A stretch of DNA of 64,000 bases from Boesenbergia rotunda (lineage: Eukaryota > Streptophyta > Magnoliopsida > Zingiberales > Zingiberaceae): assembly GCA_024364735.1 (NCBI GenBank), contig JAGFNQ010005401.1:1-64000 (forward strand). Direction: 5' to 3'. The notes beneath the pieces were generated by a model. That model was given only the letters and a program-made list of their open reading frames with translations, ran no database searches and had not been told where the DNA came from. Below are positions 56,626 to 64,000 of this stretch, piece after piece (the first letter of the stretch is position 1; every line of letters begins with the position of its first letter). Position numbers and translations under genes: made by a program.

Positions 56626-58360
56626 GATCGAGTGATTATCCTAGAAATACAAATTAAGCTTATGTGAGAAGAATGATTAAAGAATGTATCAACATACATT
56701 AATAAAATCCTATTTATTTTTCAAATTGAATAACCCTTTTTATCAATTCGGGAGATCGTAGGAACATCTCCAAATAGGTTGATATCCAACCATAGATAAG
56801 AACAACCATGGCTGTGGCCATCAAGTTATTCTTAGCTATGAAGGTAGGTAATTATACCGATTACATATCACATATATGTAACTATCACTTTATGCTATCA
56901 ACTAATTGAATGTTTGCATAAACCATTGGGTTGATAACTCATTAACAAGTATGCAACATTATACATAGCACCCAACTGCACCTCTCTTTACATCGACCTT
57001 GGCTGTGGCACAACAAATCGATGCTCCAAGCTTAAGGCTGACCCATTAATCAAGAATTAGTTTTAATATGGTTGGAACTCATTCAACCGTTTAGTCAGGC
57101 TTGGATGTGTCCAACAACCAAAACTAAGGATTGACCTCTGACTCCAACTATATTATTCATAAGCTAATTCCATGGTTTGAACATGTTGAGGTTCAAGCCG
57201 GGCATGGATGTGTCCATCAACCCAAACGAGAAACAAAACTCCGGTTCTAACCATATTAATGGAAGGTGTTAGCCTTAATATTCTGTAAGGGGTTTTGGGT
57301 CTCATCCTTTCTTTTCAAAGCATATCCATGACATATAATTATGTCATGACTAACGATTTCCTTAATAAAGTATGTATGTGACTTAATTTATCAAGTCTCA
57401 TTAATTGAATTAGGAACCGGATTTCCTAATTCTAATTTCATACTTTATTTAAGGAATTGTTTTGGGAAACAATTTCCTAAATTGTCATAATCAATTTCGG
57501 AAATAATATGTTTAAGACTTTGATATCTCTAAATCAAATCTTATTAAATTAAGAGACAATTCCCTTAATTCAACTACATATTATTTTCATGAAAATCTCA
57601 TTTAAGAAAACTCTATAGGAAATCATTTTCCTAATTAATTTTGGAGACAACAATATGTAAGAGCATCACCTCTTAAATCAAATTTCCAAGATTTGATCAC
57701 ATATTTTATTCATGGATTAATTAATTACAACAAATTATTTTCTAAGGGTGGCTCCCCGAGGCTCAGATACCCAAAGAAAAGAAATTTGTCGTAAATCCAA
57801 TTTGGTCCGCTCCCCGAGGCGTAACCAAATTAAACATGACAATTTTATTCAAAATGGAAAATTAAATTACAACAACTAACTTTAAATTGGACGGCTCCCC
57901 GAGGCTCAATCAAAAATAAAGAATTTTGTTAATAATTTAAAACCAATTCAAATTTAATTGTCAATTAATGATCCATAAATTTGTCTAGACTTTCTTGAAA
58001 GAAAGTGCCCAAAATTGCGAGATTTCATAATAGGTTTTCAGAATAATTGTAAGTTTCTGGTACAAAGAAAACTTACATATTTTCAAAATTGGAAAAATTC
58101 TAAAATAGAAAATTTCTAAAATTGGAAAGTTTTCAAAGATGGGAAGTTTTCACAATTATCATAAAATTTGAGAAACTAGGATATTTCAAAAGTTTGCGAA
58201 ATTTCATGAGGATTTCCAAACATTGAAATTCCTAAATCTAAAATTTATCATAATTGGAAAGTTTCCATAATTGAAAATTTTTCCAAAATTTAGATCATGA
58301 CAAAGTTTTCCGCAAAATAATTATATGATTATGTCGAACACTAACCGGATCTGATACCAC
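56626..58360 (-). other. Copia leader and primer-binding site
   Basis: A 1.7-kb leader alike to 138-1840, including GGCTCCCCGAGGCTCA at 57750 and 57893, a changed copy near 57809, and TTTCCAAAATTGGAAA-type words. Next to the LTR the minus strand reads TGGTATCAGATCC, the Met-tRNA PBS with one change from the left copy. Confidence 0.88.
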
Positions 58361-60650
58361 TGTTGGGACCGGGTGCATGTTGACATGGATACGGTTTCGT
58401 AATTTAAAAAATTAATTACGTGCAGTGGAAGAATTAGCATAAATAATTTCTCAAATTATTGTAACCGCGTATCTAGCATGCAACCTTATGATGTGTGGAC
58501 ATGATCATAAATTAAAATTTTACAGAAAGTAAATTAATTTATTCAATATCTCGCGTAACTCGAAGTAAGGGAGGAGATCCAACCGTAGCGTCCCTTGGAA
58601 GCTCGCCTCTATTCGTGTCCACGCCGAGTTCTCTTCGGGATGACTTCGCAAAGCCACGAGTTTTGTGCCGACGAGGACTACTAGATTCTCCAAAGGCACA
58701 ACTAGAATATCAAGAGAGAGAGATGCAAACTAACCACCAAGTAACGGAATCAAGATTCCGGGGGAAGGAAGGAGTTGCGACCCGCTTCTTCTTCTTCTTT
58801 GGCACCTTCTTGGTGGAGGAGGCTCACGGCAACCCTAGGCGGTGCGCCGACCCTAGGGGAGGAGAGAGGGCGACGGCCCTAGAAAGAGAAAGAGGGCGCC
58901 GGCCCTAGAGAGAGAAAGAGGGCGCCGACACTAGAGAGAGAGAGGGAGAGAATAAGAGACAAAGAGAGCTTGCTACTTTATCTCTTAATTGGAATTCAAG
59001 CTTTGCCTTGGTTCATTTATATAGTAGCCTCTCCATTGCCAAGTCTCCCCTTTAACAGAATAAATTTTCATAATAAATTTATCCTATAAATTTTCCTATG
59101 AATTATTCCGTTATGCCAAGTTTTATTATAACTAACTTTATAATAAAACAAACACATCTCCCCTTTTATTATGGAATAAATTTTCTCAAAAATTTATAAA
59201 TTTTTCTTATCATGGAAAAATCAATTCATAATTGATTTTATAAAATAAAATAAACCAATCCAAGGTTTATTTTAATTTCCATGAAAATAAATCTCTTTAT
59301 ATAAATTTCTTTATATAAATTTCTTTATATAAATTTATTTATCCATAATTTTATAAAACAAATCGCGCTTAATTTATTTTATAATTTAAACGAAATAAAT
59401 TGGTTTCCCTCCTTTATTGTGGCCGGCCAAATCAAAGTGGGTGGGCACCCTCTTTGGCCGGCCACACCAAGCCACCTCCTCGCGAATTAAACTCATTTAA
59501 TTTGTCCAATAAGCCTTCAAAAGACTTAGCCATTTTAAGCTTCCGATGCGCCTCTGATAAATTCAGATTCGACATATTTCTCTTGATTGGAAAATCCAAT
59601 TTTCAACTCATTTTAAATCTCTCGGATTACTCGTAGTGCGTGTGACTAAATAAGCTTTCGATTTATGTTGGCCGTCTATAATCAACCAATTATAGAACGA
59701 TCATGAGTGGCACCTAGTAGTACATCATGACCCCCAATTAATCGAAAGATCAACGGTTGACCTCAGAAATAATTCTGAAACCCTTCAGCAGCTCTAATGA
59801 ATCGTGCCCCATTCCCTTCACCATCTTATACCCACTTGGTTCAGGACATGGTCTATATGTGTCAGTCCCCACTAGGCTGACTACGTCTCACCTAGCCCAA
59901 GTAATGTCTTTCTCGTCCAATGGATTTCTAATTACTCTCATGTATTTAAGGGACTCATACTCTAAACATGTCATGCTCTGGCCAGAGGCTTTGAGTAACA
60001 ATCCGACGATAGGCCTTGGGTATACATCTCCTCGCAAGGAGTGGTGAATCCTTTGTAGGCTGTTCAAACATCTTCGGGCACTTCGGCTTAAACCCAACCA
60101 TCCTGGGTCCACACCTCCTTGGAGATGCTTGCTTAACATATTAAAGTATAAGTCTCCATGACCAAGATGACTTGAACACCGTAAGTCAAAGGAACTTCGC
60201 TCTTAAGCTGCGGTAATAATTTCACTGACATGTCTATATATAGACTACCATGTGAAGTTTTACAGTCAGTCACTCCAATGAACTAGTTCCCTTAACTAGC
60301 ATTCATGTTTATCTCTGGACATCCCAATGTCACCAGCCAGTGAAAATCAGCTGATTAGAGAATTACCCATGCTAGTCTCAACAGAATTGATAGTGTCCGA
60401 ATTTATCAATTCATCGACTAGGGACAATTTCAATACTTCACAATAGCACATGTAGAGATAATCACTAGTTGTGAATTTATCACAAATTCTCTTATGCTGT
60501 GAATTGTATTGCGGACATTCAGTAAATGAGTTTAAGATCCCAATTAAATACACAAACATGTATACTCAAATAGTGAATTTTCATTTATTAAAATAAATGT
60601 TTACAATCATAAGGCGATTGCCTTAGGACACTTCTCTCATATTACTAACA
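58361..60650 (-). mobile_element. 5' LTR of copia element
   Basis: 2290 bp, aligns with 50776-53062 throughout with scattered substitutions and small indels (for example 12- and 25-bp-scale differences in the TATAAATTT-rich part), so the insertion is not very recent. GGCCGGCC inverted repeat at 59421-59463. The TATA box equivalent near 59016-59024 is changed to TATATAAATG on the minus strand. Confidence 0.95.
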
Positions 60651-62485
60651 GGAATTTCATTCGATACACAGTTCATAAACAATGAAATTGATACACAGCT
60701 AGGAAGTTGGCACAGCCTAAATGCATGAATGACATTGATCAACTCAGCTTGTAAAAACAGAGCTTGCAATGAAGAAATTGCAGGAATGAACTGATAATTG
60801 CAGAATTACATAATTGCTTAACTAGCAATCTAAGCAAAAGTGCAGAAAGAAAAAACTGAATGCAAATCACACTTCATTCACAAGCATCAGCAAACTAAAT
60901 GTTATCTAAAATCCCAAGAATTGAAACTAAACATGAATTGAATTCAATTGAAGTTGCAAAACTGAGAATCCAAGTTGGCACGCATGAACAGAAATTCAGA
61001 AACTCTAGCAGGAAACTGAAACACAAGGAAAAACTGATACGCAGGGATTTAAATTCTGAAATGAACTGAAATTGAGCACAAATGTCAACTAAACAACTAT
61101 CTAGCTACTCACGTTGAGAAATTAAAGCCTAATTGCGACAGAACAATTAAGAAAACCAAATTAAAACAGCTGATACAAGTGCAACAATAAAACATAATTC
61201 AGAAATCGAAATTACAGCTAATATAATGAAAATTAACTAAACAATTAAGCCTCAATCCTCGCCTAGCTCAAGAACTCCTTGTTCGTCATGCAATGGCAAG
61301 CCTCGAACCCGTAAGCTCAGCAAATCAGTAGAAAATCAGTCTCTGCGATCAAATCCATTCAAACTCTGCTCAAGCTGAAAACTGCAACCGATTTCTTCGA
61401 CCTTGCTGTGGTGGATTGCGATAAGGACTTGGGAATGCTCTGAGCTTTCCAAGGAACCCCTCCAGATAGCTCGGATGAAATGAAGATGGTGCACAACTGA
61501 GATTGACGAAATCAGATGACAGAGCTACGGAAACCTCACGAAGCTCTGTTGTTGGGCAAAATTCAATCTGGAAACGTTTCAGAGAGCTCTCTCCACTGAC
61601 TTAGCACTTGTTCTAATGAAGAATCAAGTGGGCGTGCCTCTTAGATGAAGAAGAACATGAAGAACGATGATGAACTGCTGAAGAAGATGAAGAAACGGCA
61701 AAGACGCGACGAGGAAACCCTGTGCAGAAATGTTGATTAAATACTTTGAATTCAATGGTTGAGATTGTTTTGGATGAATCCAACGGTCGGATCTTCTCTG
61801 ATTTAATCCAAACTTTGATGATGTTGATCAGGGGTCAGGATCTGCCTCGTGGTAGCTCGGATCCTCCAGATTTGCATCGGATGGCTCAAATCAACCTGAT
61901 CTTTGAATGGACGCTCTAGATCCCTCTGATCTTGATCCAACGGCCAAATGGTCTCTGATTTAGATGAAACCTTTAGATCTTGATCAGAGTGTTTGATTAA
62001 CCCTAACCCTAGCTCAGATTCACTAGATCAGTGGCGGATGGTCCAGATCTTCTCTTTTACTCAAATGGATGGTCTAGATCCCCTTGTCTTGATCCAACGG
62101 CTGGATTCTCCAATTTGCCCCTAAACCTCCAAATCTCATTATGATGATCAGATCTACCTTTCCTCACCTTAGATCCATCTGATTTGCTCTGGAAGATCGA
62201 GATCTGCTTAACTTCTGAATGGATGACTCACAGTTCTCCAGAGCTTGATCGCCTTGATCTGAGCCCGATCCTAACCATTCTTGAACTCGGTCCATGATCC
62301 TTTCATGCCTACAAAAATAGATCGTCAATTATGTTCAAAAATATTTCAAATGTATAAATATTTGCAATAAAGCCTAAAATAAAAGTAATCTATGGAACCG
62401 AGGGTAAATTCAATGTTACGCATGTAAAATGTGGGTCTAACATGGATTTTATCATCTGAAATAACCAATAAAATAGCACTTATCA

Positions 62486-63348
62486 ACTCCCCCAAACTTA
62501 AGCTTGAGCGTCTCGCGAAACTACTAAGTATGTATCCCTTGGGTTTTCTCAAGCATAATTAGAAGCAAATGAAAAGAAATTACCTAAGGTTGTCAATTCT
62601 CAAAAATCTAAGCTCTATAGATTAGTAACTCATCCTTAAATCAACAACTTAGCCTTTTTCATCCTTCATGAGTCATTGAGATGAATTTTAACTCACTAAG
62701 CTTTTCAAGGGAAGTTTTGGTGGCTCTCTCCTTAAGTTCTAAGTTGATGATGGAAGTAGAGGTCACTCAAACACACATGTCTCTTGCACTACCATTGGCT
62801 TGCTTGTTATCTATTCTCCACCATTATTCATGATTAGAATCCACATCTACAAAAACAAGTGAAAATATGGAAAATGGTAAGAATTGATGTGAAAACCAAG
62901 GAAATAGAAAATTTATGGAGTGGAAGACTTTAATCCTCAAGGATATTTTTGATGCACTTTGCCCTCTTGTCAGTCCTTGTAATGAAGTCAAAAGTGTGAT
63001 GGAGTGAGGCTATGACATTGCCCTTCAAGAATTTGATGAAAAGTCCTCACTAGTCTCAATGTGCCAATTATCCACCTTGCGTGCCAACTTTGCTTCATTC
63101 TCTTTTCTTTTCTAAATATTTTTTTTTAAACATCCTCTAGCAAATTCAGACTTGTAGTGGAGCAAAGAATTGATTTGGATGAGAGAAACTGCATTTTCTC
63201 CATGGTGCCGAAACTCCATATGTGTGCCAAATGTAAAAGCCAAGATTGATTTTTTTTTCTGCTCTCTAATCTTCTAATGTGCATTTGGAGCTCTTTGGTT
63301 TTGAATTTACATCCTAGGAACTTGAAACACTAAATTACTTTGGATGAT
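62486..63348 (-). mobile_element. Array internal domain 3 (863 bp), non-coding
   Basis: Same ends and length as domains 1 and 2. Here the polypurine tract has one change (CCCCCAAACTT in place of CCCCCACACTT). No coding. Confidence 0.9.
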
Positions 63349-64000
63349 TGATGAGCCCGGATTAGGTGTCACGAATGTGGGTCTCAAAATTTAGATATGT
63401 GTGAGCTGGAAACCCTTTTTACAATCAAAGATGGAAACGTAGTAAATGGGCCACAGGTCGTGTTTTTCCTAGGGCTTGTTGATGTTGTGTGATTCGAGCT
63501 TGTATTTATGTGTTGTTGCTATTTTTGGGTTTCAAATAAAGTGTGGGGTTTTGAGTTGCAATTCGGAATTGAAATCGCAATGCAAAGAAATAAATTTAAC
63601 TAAGAAAACTGAAGATAAGTAATTTCCACTAAGAAACTCAACTAATAGGAAACTTAACTTAATCAGCCAATGCAAGCTTACAGAAATTGGAGAACAAAAA
63701 CTGATGTCAAGTGCAAAAATTCAAACAAGCTATGTTCAACTTCGGGAATTACTCAAACTAACCGAATCCAAGTAAGCAGTAACCTATGCTAAAGTTTCAA
63801 TTGATACCAATGCAGAAATGATGACTGATGTGTTGAAAAGAAAACTCGAATTCAAAAGCAAACCTAATGAAACACAGCTAACATTAACCAGTTTGTTGGA
63901 ATTTCATTCGATACACAGTTCATAAAGAATGAAATTGATACACAGCTGGGAAGTTGGCACAGCCAAATGCATGAATGACATTGATCAACTAAGCTTGTAA
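63349..64000 (-). mobile_element. Array LTR4, cut by window edge
   Basis: Starts TGATGAGCCCGG and follows LTR1-3 base by base for 650 bp up to the window end, so the array continues to the right. Confidence 0.9.

Larger units (their letters stand above)
50776..60650 (-). mobile_element. Ty1/copia element with both LTRs, 9875 bp
   Basis: Flanked by the perfect 5-bp duplication GGAAT (50771-50775, 60651-60655). LTRs of 2287 and 2290 bp begin TGTTGGGACC and end TACTAACA. From right to left on the minus strand: 5' LTR, PBS, 1.7-kb leader, gag, protease, integrase, RT, RNase H, polypurine tract, 3' LTR, the normal copia order. Gag has a large internal deletion and pol has several stops, so it cannot move unaided. 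It is the second copy of the family seen at 1-4294. Confidence 0.96.
50222..62485 (-). mobile_element. Array LTR3, interrupted by complete copia element
   Basis: Starts TGATGAGCCCGG, ends CACTTATCA. Removing 50776-60650 and one GGAAT leaves 2384 bp, matching LTR1 and LTR2. The pre-insertion site GTTGGAATTTCATTCG is intact in LTR1 (near 39987) and near 47519. Confidence 0.9.

Noticed and set aside
1..60650. The two copia copies (1-4294 and 50776-60650) as ends of one 60-kb composite element
   Set aside because: Both are on the same strand, the right copy has its own two LTRs with a perfect GGAAT duplication, and the left one sits in an unrelated gypsy element.

Overview
This window looks like intergenic heterochromatin from a large flowering-plant genome. 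The evidence is a dense nest of plant-type retroelements (Ty1/copia including Sirevirus-like elements, Ty3/gypsy of the Tat type, a plant L1 LINE, a tRNA-derived SINE), CACTA elements and MITEs, together with primer-binding sites that match plant initiator-Met tRNA. A monocot is my guess, but I cannot prove it. I found no intact host gene, no tRNA or rRNA gene, no prokaryotic feature and no CRISPR array. Nearly every coding stretch is a broken transposon gene.

Layout, left half. Bases 1-4294 are the 5' part (minus strand) of a long-LTR copia element, cut by the window edge. It sits in an old plus-strand gypsy element whose pieces are at 4295-6698, 12142-12468 and about 31494-32190. The gypsy was split by a solo LTR at 6699-12141 (Del/Tekay-like, TSD CTACT), which itself carries a Sirevirus-like solo LTR at 7270-8628 (TSD TAAGC). 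It was split again by an L1 LINE whose poly(A) end is at 12469 and whose 5'-truncated body is at 29178-31493. Inside the LINE are: a deleted copia element (about 12716-17588) with a Mutator-like MITE in its LTR (13303-13556) and a solo LTR in its reverse transcriptase (15177-16505, TSD CAACC); an unassigned segment (17589-18285); a Sirevirus-like gag-LTR fragment (18286-20311); a Harbinger-like MITE (20455-23794, TSD CTA) interrupted by a 2.8-kb solo LTR (TSD GCGGC); a truncated SINE (24125-24251); and a CACTA element (24325-28552, TSD CCA) holding a full SINE and a foldback element.

Layout, right half. A minus-strand LTR fragment (about 32191-33501) is cut by a plus-strand Sirevirus-like element (LTR 33502-35204, PBS, gag, zinc knuckle, protease, integrase). 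That element stops abruptly near 39410, where a tandem array begins: LTR (about 2386 bp) plus non-coding internal domain (about 863 bp), repeated with a period of about 3.25 kb and running off the right edge (four LTRs, three internal domains). The array is hidden because LTR2 carries a 4282-bp CACTA element (43178-47459, TSD AAA) and LTR3 carries a complete 9875-bp copia element (50776-60650, TSD GGAAT). The diverged solo LTR at 20741-23550 belongs to the same family.

The most unusual signals are the shared-LTR tandem array of a non-coding LTR element; a U3-side stretch of that LTR with 23 GATC tetramers in about 450 bp; a Del-like LTR with two nested tandem-repeat systems in what should be its transcribed part; and the depth of nesting, which gives a relative order of insertions. 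All alignments and counts were done by eye. Orientation calls rest on polypurine tracts, PBS motifs, TATA boxes and reading frames.
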